In this document: positions 29,622-38,021 of the stretch, piece after piece
Position numbering within the stretch: position 1 is the first letter of the stretch
How the letters are laid out: every line of letters starts with the position of its first letter
NCBI GenBank assembly: GCA_016178155.1
Contig: JACOTZ010000223.1
Span: forward strand, 1 to 40,041
Reading direction: 5' to 3'
Source: Acidobacteriota bacterium
Lineage (GTDB): Bacteria > Acidobacteriota > Terriglobia > Bryobacterales > Bryobacteraceae
Length of the DNA stretch: 40,041 bases
The notes under the pieces: generated by a model
What the model was told of the DNA's origin: nothing
The model's input: the letters and a program-made list of their open reading frames with translations, nothing else
Database searches by the model: none
Program-made: the position numbers and the translations under genes

Positions 29622-29981
29622 ATGAAAGTGGCGTTGCGGAAGACGGGTTATCTGACGGCTCTGGCGGTCGTCTGTGTGTATGCCTTCTTCGCCGTCTGGG
29701 GACCGCAGGGCGTTCCCGCGCTCTGGGAGAAGCGCCGTCAGATCCGCGGGCTGCAGGAGAAGAACGTCGAGCTCACCCGCGAGAACGACATGCGCCGCAA
29801 CCGCATCCGGAGGCTCGAGCAGAACCGTGCCGAGCAGGAGCTCGAGATCCGCAAGCGCCTTAAGCTGCTGCGGCCCGGCGAGACCACCTTCGTGATCCCC
29901 GGCGAGAAGCCGGAAGACCGCGGCGCGAGACCGGACGCGCCGGCGTCGAAAACCGGCAGGCCTCCCCACTCCGCCCACTGA
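29622..29981 (+). CDS. Septum-formation initiator-like (FtsB/DivIC) protein
   Basis: N-terminal TM 'LTALAVVCVYAFFAVWG' followed by coiled coil 'EKRRQIRGLQEKNVELTRENDMRRNRIRRLEQNRAEQELEIRKRLKLLRPGETTFVIPG'. Confidence 0.8.
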   Translation: MKVALRKTGYLTALAVVCVYAFFAVWGPQGVPALWEKRRQIRGLQEKNVELTRENDMRRNRIRRLEQNRAEQELEIRKRLKLLRPGETTFVIPGEKPEDRGARPDAPASKTGRPPHSAH

Positions 29982-31364
29982 TCAACCCTCCAGCAGGCGT
30001 GCCACGGACCCGTACAGGTGATCCAGGTCCTCGGGATTGCGGGATTCGGCGGCAATCCGCAGCAGCGGCTCGGTGTTCGAAGCGCGCACGTGAATCCATT
30101 TGTCCGGCCACAGCAGTTTGAGTCCGTCGCGGCGATCTGCGCTGGCCTCCGGATACCGCTGCTCGAGGGACTGCATCAGCGGTCCCAGGACGCCGTGCCC
30201 GAAGCTGAACTTCCCGAACCGGCGGTAGTACCGGGGCAGGCGTGCCCGCAGACTCGAGAGCGGCTCCCCCCGCGCGGCCATATGGTCGAGCAGGAGCGCC
30301 ATCCCGGCGAAGCTGTCGCGGCAAAGGTGGACCGAGGGCACGATGATCCCGCCGTTCGAGCCTTCACCGCCGATCGCGGCGCCGGTCGCTGCAATCGCTT
30401 CCACCACGTTCGCTTCCCCTACGGGCGTCCGGTGAACCCGCCGGCCGTGCGCGGCGGCGACATCGTCGATCACCGCCGAGGTCGTCAGGTTGACCACCAC
30501 GTCCCCCGGGGCGCGGGCCAGCACGGCGTCCACCACCAGCGCGAGCACATCGTCGTTGTCGAGCACCGTCCCGGTTTCGTCAGCCACGGCTAAGCGATCG
30601 CCATCCGGGTCCTGCGCGAAGCCGGCATCGCAGCGCTCCCGGCCAACCAGGCCGGCCAGTTCCCCCAGGACCTCGGGGCGCGGCTCGGCTTCGCGCGGGA
30701 ATGGCTGGCTCGGATCCACGTGGATGGCATGAAGCTCGCAGCCCAGGATCTCCGCAAGCAGGTGCACCGACATCGCGGATCCGGCGCCGTTGACCCCATC
30801 GAGCGCCACCCGGAAGCGGCAGCGGCGGATGCGCTCGGCATCGATGTGCTGCAGGACGCGGTTCAGGTGCAGCCGCGGCGCGTTCTCGTAGTCACGGCGG
30901 ATCGCCTGCATCTCGTCATTGGCGGCCTGGTGGAAATCGCTCTGGTGGTAGAGATCGACAAGCTCGGCGCGCTCATAGTTGTTGAAGAACAGACCCCGCG
31001 CGTTGAACAGTTTGAGAGCGTTGTACTCGGGCGGATTGTGCGAAGCCGTGACCGCGATGCCGCCGGCCGCCCGGCTCGCTCCGGTGAAGATCTGGATCGT
31101 TGGGGTCGGAAGAATCCCGGTTTCCACCACCTCGCAGCCGGCCGCCAGCAGCCCGCACTGCACCGCGTGCTGCAGCATCTCACCCGTCGTCCGCGTGTCC
31201 CTGCCCACCACCACGCACCCCCGCCCCACGTACGTCCCGAACGCTTGTCCGAAGGCGCAGGCGAGCGCGGGCGTAAGGAACTCGCCGACGACACCGCGGA
31301 TACCCGAAACGCCAATCTTGAGCAGATGTTCACGGGGCATGGTCTGGTAGGGCGCTGCTGTCAT
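29982..31364 (-). CDS. glmM: Phosphoglucosamine mutase / phosphohexomutase
   Basis: 'LLKIGVSGIRGVVGEFLTPALACAFGQAFGTYV', catalytic 'AVTASHNPPEYNALKLFN', metal-binding 'DPDGDRLAVADE'. Confidence 0.9.
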   Translation of the reverse strand: MTAAPYQTMPREHLLKIGVSGIRGVVGEFLTPALACAFGQAFGTYVGRGCVVVGRDTRTTGEMLQHAVQCGLLAAGCEVVETGILPTPTIQIFTGASRAAGGIAVTASHNPPEYNALKLFNARGLFFNNYERAELVDLYHQSDFHQAANDEMQAIRRDYENAPRLHLNRVLQHIDAERIRRCRFRVALDGVNGAGSAMSVHLLAEILGCELHAIHVDPSQPFPREAEPRPEVLGELAGLVGRERCDAGFAQDPDGDRLAVADETGTVLDNDDVLALVVDAVLARAPGDVVVNLTTSAVIDDVAAAHGRRVHRTPVGEANVVEAIAATGAAIGGEGSNGGIIVPSVHLCRDSFAGMALLLDHMAARGEPLSSLRARLPRYYRRFGKFSFGHGVLGPLMQSLEQRYPEASADRRDGLKLLWPDKWIHVRASNTEPLLRIAAESRNPEDLDHLYGSVARLLEG

Positions 31365-31417
31365 TGTGCCTCACCGGTCGGAGAAATGATGCGATCCCTC
31401 TTCACTTCTCCTCAGAA

Positions 31418-31500
31418 GCTCGGGACACGCCCCCGATGCGCGGCGGCCGCGACTCGAGTTTCCGGCTCGCGCAACCGCGGCCTGCCCCGCGGTTAACCCT
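31418..31500. repeat. Intergenic repeat B, copy 1, ending in a perfect hairpin AACCGCGG-CCTGCC-CCGCGGTT (31473-31494)
   Basis: ctcgggacacgcccccgatgcgcggcggccgcgactcgagtttccggctcgcgcaaccgcgg resembles 32823-32888. Confidence 0.65.
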
Positions 31501-31756
31501 CGACCAGCTCCGGATGATGACTTGGCCCAAATGAGCTATGCCCCCGCAACATCGCGCGCCCGCTCCCTAGCCCGGGAAGTCGCCGCCATAGAGCCGATTC
31601 CACACCCCAACCTCCCGCACTGCCCCACTACATCCATCTGTTTGCTTGTCAGAAACTTACACGGCCACTCCCCGGCCCCGGCTGTGGCCCGCGTCCTGCT
31701 CCGCTCTCGGGTGCACCCAACATTGATTGGGCGGATTCTGCGAAAGGAGAACAAGC

Positions 31757-31975
31757 ATGGCAAAAGTGCAGAAGTCGACCGACTCGTCCAGCCTGGCGGA
31801 AGTTGTGGATCGCATTCTCGACAAGGGAATCGTGATCGACGCGTGGGCTAAGGTGTCGTTGGTCGGCATCGAACTGCTGTCGGTGGAAGCCAGGGTTGTC
31901 ATCGCCTCGGTGGAGACATACCTGAAGTACGCCGAAGCGATCGGCCTGACCGCCACCGCGGCCGCTCCCGCGTAG
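31757..31975 (+). CDS. gvpA: Gas vesicle structural protein GvpA
   Basis: [64 protein letters not shown]: canonical GvpA; AAAGGAG RBS just upstream. Confidence 0.97.
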   Translation: MAKVQKSTDSSSLAEVVDRILDKGIVIDAWAKVSLVGIELLSVEARVVIASVETYLKYAEAIGLTATAAAPA

Positions 31976-31977
31976 CC

Positions 31978-32151
31978 GCATTTCTCACCACGGTCTGGTC
32001 GTGGCGAGGCGCAGACCAGGGCCGCGCATACAGGTGCGCGACGGTCGCGGCCGGGAGCCGTACTCGAACAGTACGCCCGGACCGCGACCGAGGGCAGCGC
32101 GCCGTGGACGTGGCCCTTCCGCCAGCCGCGCTGGACCGCTGGTGAGAAGGC
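31978..32151. repeat. Intergenic repeat A, copy 1 (~174 bp, MITE-like inverted ends)
   Basis: Starts gcatttctcaccac and ends gctggtgagaaggc; interior 'ggcgaggcgcagaccagggccgcgcatacaggtgcgc...gtggcccttccgcc' shared with copies at 39229 and 39410. Confidence 0.7.
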
Positions 32152-32379
32152 GGGCGGGAGATGGTGGCGAGTCTGCCGGACTCCGCTGCCGGCGTCGGAA
32201 GTGACGGGCTTCCCACAGCGCCCAACCGGGCGTCCGGGATATGCACGTGGCGACTTCTTCCACGGCCGCCAGGCTCGGCCGACAAGGCTCTCATGGCGGC
32301 GTCGAGCGGTGAGCGAAGCCGCCTGCGCCGCTGCGGGAGTCTGGAGAGAATAACCCGATGAAGGAAAGGAGCAACACGT

Positions 32380-32670
32380 ATGGGTGTGCTAACCGACCAC
32401 ATGACTCAGATGTGCAATGAAATTCTGGCCATGCGCCACGGACGGCGCATGCTGAATACGGCGCTCGGCGAGGCCGGTGCCCAGCGCAAGAACATAGTCT
32501 CGCAGATGTGCGCCGGCTTTGCCCGCGCGCGCGTGGAGATGGCCCACCAGACCAGCACGGCGCGCCACGCCTTCCTGAAGAACCTCAGGCAAGGCGTTAA
32601 CCGCCACCGCAGGGAAGTACGGGCCGATCTGATGGGCGCGCGGCGGGCCTGGATGGGCAGGCGCGCGTAA
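32380..32670 (+). CDS. Small basic helical protein X1, candidate gas-vesicle accessory protein; paralogue of 32929-33324
   Basis: MGVLTDHMTQMCNEILAMRHGRRMLNTALGEAGAQRKNIVSQMCAGFARARVEMAHQTSTARHAFLKNLRQGVNRHRREVRADLMGARRAWMGRRA; gapless alignment with X2 (about 37/85 identical by hand count); aaaggagc RBS region upstream. Confidence 0.75.
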   Translation: MGVLTDHMTQMCNEILAMRHGRRMLNTALGEAGAQRKNIVSQMCAGFARARVEMAHQTSTARHAFLKNLRQGVNRHRREVRADLMGARRAWMGRRA

Positions 32671-32822
32671 GCGGCTTGCCGGTACGGCGAGTGAGCCGCC
32701 AGGGGCGCAGCAGCTCCAGCACGGCGCGGCGCTCCGCGTTTTCGGAGCGGATCCCGCCGGATGCTGCGGGCCATTCTTGTTGTCGGGGGTCGCTTCGGAT
32801 CTCGGCCGGTAAGAAACAGGAA

Positions 32823-32888
32823 ACTCGGGAAAGGCCTGGATGCGCGGCGGCTGCCCCCTTCAAGTTTCTGGCTCGGCAACCGCGGTTA
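32823..32888. repeat. Intergenic repeat B, copy 2
   Basis: actcgggaaaggcctggatgcgcggcggctgcccccttcaagtttctggctcggcaaccgcggtta aligns with 31418-31500. Confidence 0.65.
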
Positions 32889-32928
32889 GCCGCTTACTGC
32901 GGGGAGCCGTGATCGAATAAACAGCGAA

Positions 32929-33324
32929 ATGGGGAAAAAAGTGGATGTGATAACGGAAGAGACAAAACGGCTGTGCCGGAGCATTGTCGCCTGGCGGAAG
33001 GGCCGGCGCGCATTGCTCGCCGGCTTGGCGCGCGAAAACGGGGAGCGAAAAACCGCCGTCTCGCTGCTGCGGGCCGAACTCGCCGGCGACCGGCGCGAGA
33101 TGGCCCGGCAAACCAAGGCGAATCGTGTGGCCTTTCTTGCCGGCTTGCGGGGAGCCATCGCGGCACAGCAGCGCGAGTGGCAGGCCGACCGCGCCGGCGG
33201 CCGGCTGGCGTGGTTGAACCGAGCGGCGCCCGCCACCCAACCGGCCACGGGAGAAATGGCGCCGCCAGCCCATCGGCCCCCCGCAGCTCCGCGCAAGTCA
33301 ATGAAAAAGAACCGGTACCGCTAG
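32929..33324 (+). CDS. Small basic helical protein X2, candidate gas-vesicle accessory protein; paralogue of X1 with Pro/Ala-rich tail
   Basis: MGKKVDVITEETKRLCRSIVAWRKGRRALLAGLARENGERKTAVSLLRAELAGDRREMARQTKANRVAFLAGLRGAIAAQQREWQADRAGGRLAWLNRAAPAT...; shares C..I.A.R.GRR, RK..VS, R.EMA.QT...R.AFL..LR, RE..AD..G.R.AW with X1. Confidence 0.75.
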   Translation: MGKKVDVITEETKRLCRSIVAWRKGRRALLAGLARENGERKTAVSLLRAELAGDRREMARQTKANRVAFLAGLRGAIAAQQREWQADRAGGRLAWLNRAAPATQPATGEMAPPAHRPPAAPRKSMKKNRYR

Positions 33325-33334
33325 GAGAACAATC

Positions 33335-34387
33335 ATGCCAGCCGCAGCAATGAGTCATCCCGCCATGACCGAGGAAAACAGCAGTCGGGCCGCCGCCGTC
33401 CTGGTCAGGCTGCAGGCATCCGACGACCACATCGTTCCCGAGCCCAGTGAACAGTTCGTGGTCACGCCGCACATCGAGGCGCTGACCGAGCGGGCCCTGG
33501 CCTACCTCGAGGCCGGCTACGCCGTCCATTTCGCCGGCCCGGCCGGCACCGGCAAGACCGTTCTCGCCTTCCACGTGGCTTCTCGGCTCGGCCGTCCCGT
33601 GGTTCTGATGCACGGCGACGACGAGTTCGACAGCTCCGACCTGCTGGGCAAACATACCGGCTACCGAAAGTCCAAACTCATCGACAACTACATCCATTCG
33701 GTTCTGAAGACCGAAGAGAACGTGAACACTTTCTGGGTGGACAACCGGCTGACCAGCGCGTGCCAGAACGGCCATACCCTGGTCTATGACGAGTTCAACC
33801 GCTCCCGCCCGGAGGCCAACAACGCGCTGCTCAGCGTGCTCGAGGAGCGGATCCTCAACCTCCCCGGCCTGCGCCGCACCGGAGAAGGCTATCTCGAGGT
33901 GCATCCGCACTTCCGCGCTATCTTCACCTCCAATCCCGAAGAGTACGCGGGCGTGCACAAGACGCAGGATGCCCTGATCGACCGCATGATCACCATCCAC
34001 CTCGGGCATTTTGACCGGGAAACCGAGATCCAGGTCACTGTGGCCCGGTCGCGGATCGCGCGCGCCGAGGCCGAGGTGATCGTCGATATCGTGCGCAAGC
34101 TGCGCGAGGTCGGCGTCAACAATCACCGCCCCAGCATCCGCGCCTGTCTGGCAATCGCCCGGGTCCTGGCCGGCCGCCGGGCGCACGCGTCGCCCGACGA
34201 TCCCGTGTTCCATTGGGTATGCCAGGATGTGCTCAGCGTCAACACCGCCAAGATCACCCGCAACGGCCGGTCGATCATGCCGGGAAAGGTGAATGAGGCG
34301 ATCCGGAGCATTTTCGGCAACGGTAGCGGCCAACTTCCCGGGCAGTGCTCCGCAAATGGAGCCGCCGAACCAGCACCGCAGGAGTGA
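33335..34387 (+). CDS. gvpN: Gas vesicle AAA+ ATPase GvpN
   Basis: 'EALTERALAYLEAGYAVHFAGPAGTGKTVLAFHVASRLGRPVVLMHGDDEFDSSDLLGKHTGYRKSKLIDNYIHSVLKTEENVNTFWVDNRLTSACQNGHTLVYDEFNRSRPEANNALLSVLEE'. Confidence 0.96.
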   Translation: MPAAAMSHPAMTEENSSRAAAVLVRLQASDDHIVPEPSEQFVVTPHIEALTERALAYLEAGYAVHFAGPAGTGKTVLAFHVASRLGRPVVLMHGDDEFDSSDLLGKHTGYRKSKLIDNYIHSVLKTEENVNTFWVDNRLTSACQNGHTLVYDEFNRSRPEANNALLSVLEERILNLPGLRRTGEGYLEVHPHFRAIFTSNPEEYAGVHKTQDALIDRMITIHLGHFDRETEIQVTVARSRIARAEAEVIVDIVRKLREVGVNNHRPSIRACLAIARVLAGRRAHASPDDPVFHWVCQDVLSVNTAKITRNGRSIMPGKVNEAIRSIFGNGSGQLPGQCSANGAAEPAPQE

Positions 34388-34391
34388 AGCA

Positions 34392-34697
34392 ATGGCGAAT
34401 GAAATCCGAGGAGTACGCAATCTCAAGACGTTATCCGGCAGGTCGGATCCGGTGGCGTTCCCCTACCAGGGCTACATGCAGATCACCTGCCTCGAAATGG
34501 AGAAGGCCAGGCGCGGAGCCGAGCGGCGCTCGGCCACCCAGAGAATCGCTGAGATTGACGCGCGCCTGCGCGAGATCGAGGAAGAAAAGGCCGGGATCCT
34601 CAAGACGCTCTCCGGGCAGGACACCCCCGCGGGGCTGCCCGGCCGCGCGTCGGGCTGCCCGCCCACACCTCCGCGCGGATTAAAGATTCGTTATTGA
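34392..34697 (+). CDS. Uncharacterised small protein between gvpN and gvpL/F, with coiled-coil segment
   Basis: ATG four bases after gvpN stop; MANEIRGVRNLKTLSGRSDPVAFPYQGYMQITCLEMEKARRGAERRSATQRIAEIDARLREIEEEKAGILKTLSG...RGLKIRY; same strand as the gvp genes. Confidence 0.75.
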   Translation: MANEIRGVRNLKTLSGRSDPVAFPYQGYMQITCLEMEKARRGAERRSATQRIAEIDARLREIEEEKAGILKTLSGQDTPAGLPGRASGCPPTPPRGLKIRY

Positions 34698-34963
34698 GCC
34701 AAACTCAGCGATAAGCCACCTAGAGCGGCAAACCGCTGCGCAGGTGGTGAGCACTCCCATGAAAATTCCAGGCGCCGCCGGTCGCGCATCGGCTGGCCCT
34801 CCCGGATTCAGAGGAGGCGCTAATCACTGCGTACTCCGCCTCGGCCGGAGCGGGCGGCGCTAACGGAACGAAATGTCTTGAGCTCTCATGGAAAGCCGCC
34901 GCGGCGCGGGCCGAGGTTGCCCGCACCTATCCGTCGTTTGCGAGGTTCTGAGAAGGAGATCGG

Positions 34964-35767
34964 ATGAGCCAGCCCTTAACCGCAGCCCGGCCGCCGCTTC
35001 CGCGAGAATGCGCCGGAACTTCTCTGGGGACCGGGAAGACATACTTATACGCCATCGTCGCCGCCGAGCTGGACCAGCCCCACGATTCCCCCGGAATTGA
35101 CGACGCCGATGTGCACACGATCACCGCGGGAAGGGTGTCGGCGGTTGTGAGCTGTGTCTCACACGCCAGGCTGCGCCCGGAGCGGCGGCACATCGCCGCC
35201 CATCAACGCGTTCTCAAGCGGCTGATGGCTGAGACGACGCCCCTGCCGATGGCCTTCGGCATGACCGCCGAAAGCCCGGACGCAGTGCGCCGGATTCTGG
35301 CACGCAACCAGGGCGCCCTGCTCGGCGCGTTGCGCCGCGTCAGCGGCAACGTCGAGATGGGCCTGCGCGCCACCTGGGACGTGCCCAACATATTCGAGCA
35401 CTTCGTCAGCACCCATGCCGAACTCCGCATCCTTCGGGACCGCCTCTTTGCCGCCGGCCGCGAGCCCGCCCGGGAAGAAAGAATTGAATTGGGACGGCTG
35501 TTCGAGCGTCTGCTCCAGGCGGAGCGAGACGCGCACGCCGGCAAAGCAGAAGCCGTGCTGGCGCAACACTGTGTCGAAATCGAGCGCGGCAACTGCCGGC
35601 CCGAGCAGGAAGCGTTCCGTCTCGCTTGCCTGGTCCCGAAGCTCCAGCAGGAGGCGTTTGAAGGCTGCGTCTTTCGCCTGGCGCAACTGTTCGACAACAG
35701 CTTCGCCTTCGACTTCAACGGCCCGTGGCCGCCCTATAATTTCGCCAAGGTCGATCTCGACATGTAA
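34964..35767 (+). CDS. Gas vesicle protein GvpL/GvpF
   Basis: 'KTYLYAIVAAEL', 'RHIAAHQRVLKRLMAETTPLPMAFGMTAES', 'FDNSFAFDFNGPWPPYNFAKVDLDM' (GvpF/L hallmark C-terminus); strong RBS gagaaggagatcgg. Confidence 0.94.
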   Translation: MSQPLTAARPPLPRECAGTSLGTGKTYLYAIVAAELDQPHDSPGIDDADVHTITAGRVSAVVSCVSHARLRPERRHIAAHQRVLKRLMAETTPLPMAFGMTAESPDAVRRILARNQGALLGALRRVSGNVEMGLRATWDVPNIFEHFVSTHAELRILRDRLFAAGREPAREERIELGRLFERLLQAERDAHAGKAEAVLAQHCVEIERGNCRPEQEAFRLACLVPKLQQEAFEGCVFRLAQLFDNSFAFDFNGPWPPYNFAKVDLDM

Positions 35768-35794
35768 GGGTCGCAGAGCCGCGGAGGAGTCTCA

Positions 35795-36082
35795 ATGTTC
35801 CTGATCGATGACATTCTGCTTTCACCCGTGCACGGTGTCGTCTGGATCTGCAAGGAGGTCTTCCGTGCCGCCCAGGAGGAACAGGCGGACGAGGGCGACC
35901 GCATCCGGGCCCAGTTGTGCAATCTCTACATGATGCTCGAAACCGCGCAAATCTCGGAAGAGGAGTTCGCAGCTCAGGAGAAGGTCTGCCTGGACCGGCT
36001 GGAGTTGCTCGAGTCCGGTGAGATGGAGGAGATAGCTGCACCCGGCCAAACCCGCGGGAGCGGTCCAGATCGTGTCCCTTGA
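35795..36082 (+). CDS. gvpG: Gas vesicle protein GvpG
   Basis: MFLIDDILLSPVHGVVWICKEVFRAAQEEQADEGDRIRAQLCNLYMMLETAQISEEEFAAQEKVCLDRLE: typical GvpG. Confidence 0.92.
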   Translation: MFLIDDILLSPVHGVVWICKEVFRAAQEEQADEGDRIRAQLCNLYMMLETAQISEEEFAAQEKVCLDRLELLESGEMEEIAAPGQTRGSGPDRVP

Positions 36083-38021
36083 CTTCCTGGATCGTCGAGG
36101 CCTCCGGCTCCTGCTCTTCGGCGGCAAAGGCGGCGTGGGCAAGACCACATGCGCCGTGGCCACGGGCTTGCGCCTGGCTGAGCAGTTCCCGGAGTGTTCC
36201 TACCTCCTGGTTTCCACCGACCCGGCCCACTCGCTCGCCGACAGCCTCGCCGGCTGCCGCCCGCCTCAAAACCTTCACCTCCTCGAAATGGATGCCCGCC
36301 AGTCGCTGGCGGCCTTCCAGGCCATGCACGGGCGAAAACTGCGCGAGATTCTCTCCCGGGGAACCTTCCTCGACGAGGACGACACCGAGCGCCTCGTCAA
36401 CCTGTCGCTCCCAGGGCTGGACGAGCTGATGGCTTTCCTCGAAATCTCCACTTGGGTGCTCGAGCGCCGTTACGAATGCATCCTGGTCGATACCGCACCG
36501 AGCGGCCACATGCTGCGCATGCTGCAGGTCCCCGGACTGCTCCGCAATTGGCTGCAGGTGCTCGATTCGCTGCTCGCGAAACATCGCTACTTGCGGCAGG
36601 TCTTCACACGTTCTCGGGCCCCCGATGCGCTTGACCTCTATCTGAAGAATTTCGCCGCCTCCCTGCGGCGCATGGAACGGCTGCTCCGCGATCCAGCCTG
36701 CTCGCGTTTCGTGCCCGTGCTGGTGGCGGAGGCCCTCTCGGTCGCCGAAACCGCCGCCATGGTGCGGGAACTCAACTGGCTGCGGCTGCCAATCAGCGAA
36801 TTGGTGGTCAATCGGCTTTACCCCGAGAGCCGGTGCCCGGCCTGCGCCTCGGCGCGAAGCAGCCAGTGCGGGCAATTGCGAGCCCTCTCGGGCGAGCCGG
36901 CCCTCTCGCTATACCCTGTCTGGGGCGTCCCCGTTTACCCTGACGAGGTGCAGGGCGATCGTGCCCTGAGGGCATTCTGGGATGGCGCGGCCCCCGTGAC
37001 TGAAACCGCTGCCGGCGCAACCCTTCCGGCTAGGGCGCTCGCTCCCGCAGCCCCGGCCGCGGCCGAAGAGCTGCCTCCGGCGCTCAGGCTCCTGCTGATC
37101 GGAGGCAAGGGCGGAGTGGGGAAAACCACCGTAGCTTGCGCGACCGCGATCGGCTTGGCCACCCGCTACCCCGGAACCCGCGTGCTGCTGTTTTCCGCCG
37201 ATCCCGCGCACTCCCTGTCCGATTGTCTCGATCTGCCCGTCGAAGCCTCCCCCACCCAGGTGATCCCGGGACTCAGCGCCGTGGAGGTCGATGCGCGCTC
37301 AGAATTGGAATCGCTGCGCGCCCAATACGCCCGGGACTTGGAGCATTTCCTGATCACGGTCTCGCGGAATTTCGATTTGAGCTTTGACCGCCAGGTGATG
37401 GAACAGATTCTCGATCTGGCTCCGCCCGGCTTGGACGAGATCATGGCCCAGGCCCGCGTCATGGACTTCCTCGCCAGCCCCAACTTCGACGTGGTCGTGG
37501 TGGACGCGGCCGCCACCGGCCACCTGCTGCGCTGGCTCGAGCTGCCGGAGCTGATGGAACCATGGATCCGCTTTGTTTTCGGGCTCTTTCGCAAGTATCA
37601 GCGAGTCATCCGGGCGCCCCGCATCACCGCCCGGCTGGCCGAGCTCTCCCGCCACCTGAAACAGCTCAGAAACATGCTCGCCGATCGCGAAACGAGTCGG
37701 CTCTACATTGTGAGTATTTTGACCGATATGGCACTTGATGAGACCCGGGATCTGGTGGCGGCCTGCGAGCGCTTGCACCTCGACGTTCCTGCCATCATTC
37801 TGAATTTGGCGGTGCCTGCACGTGATTGCAGCCTGTGCTCGGCCATACATCGCCGCGAGGCAGTCGTGCGGCGCAAATACCGGGAGAGTTTCCCGCGCCA
37901 GCGCCAATCGACCGTTTACCGTCAGGAAACCCCACGCGGTCTGGCCGGGCTGGCGGAGTTCGCCGCGGCAATGTACTTGCCCGCCGGCCGGCGGAAGGAG
38001 GCGGTCTCGTTTGTATCTTGA
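36072..38021 (+). CDS. Tandem ArsA/Get3-family ATPase, two complete P-loop halves
   Basis: Two deviant Walker A motifs GGKGGVGKTT; 'DTAPSGHMLRML' and 'DAAATGHLLRWL'; 'PGLDEL' and 'PGLDEI'; a CxxC in each half (RCPAC and DCSLC). GTG start overlaps end of gvpG. Confidence 0.92.
   Translation: MSLDFLDRRGLRLLLFGGKGGVGKTTCAVATGLRLAEQFPECSYLLVSTDPAHSLADSLAGCRPPQNLHLLEMDARQSLAAFQAMHGRKLREILSRGTFLDEDDTERLVNLSLPGLDELMAFLEISTWVLERRYECILVDTAPSGHMLRMLQVPGLLRNWLQVLDSLLAKHRYLRQVFTRSRAPDALDLYLKNFAASLRRMERLLRDPACSRFVPVLVAEALSVAETAAMVRELNWLRLPISELVVNRLYPESRCPACASARSSQCGQLRALSGEPALSLYPVWGVPVYPDEVQGDRALRAFWDGAAPVTETAAGATLPARALAPAAPAAAEELPPALRLLLIGGKGGVGKTTVACATAIGLATRYPGTRVLLFSADPAHSLSDCLDLPVEASPTQVIPGLSAVEVDARSELESLRAQYARDLEHFLITVSRNFDLSFDRQVMEQILDLAPPGLDEIMAQARVMDFLASPNFDVVVVDAAATGHLLRWLELPELMEPWIRFVFGLFRKYQRVIRAPRITARLAELSRHLKQLRNMLADRETSRLYIVSILTDMALDETRDLVAACERLHLDVPAIILNLAVPARDCSLCSAIHRREAVVRRKYRESFPRQRQSTVYRQETPRGLAGLAEFAAAMYLPAGRRKEAVSFVS

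Noticed and set aside
31473-31494. Hairpin AACCGCGG-CCTGCC-CCGCGGTT as a rho-independent terminator
   Set aside because: No following T-run on either strand; treated as part of repeat B instead.
31685-31702. Sigma-54-like tggcccgcgtcctgct upstream of gvpA
   Set aside because: Keeps only the GG-N10-GC spacing, expected often by chance in this GC-rich DNA.
32894-34426. 510-aa minus-strand ORF opposite gvpN and X2
   Set aside because: Antisense shadow of gvpN; composition reflects reverse-complement codon bias.
35715-36875. 386-aa minus-strand ORF opposite gvpG and the ATPase gene
   Set aside because: Antisense to two confidently identified genes.
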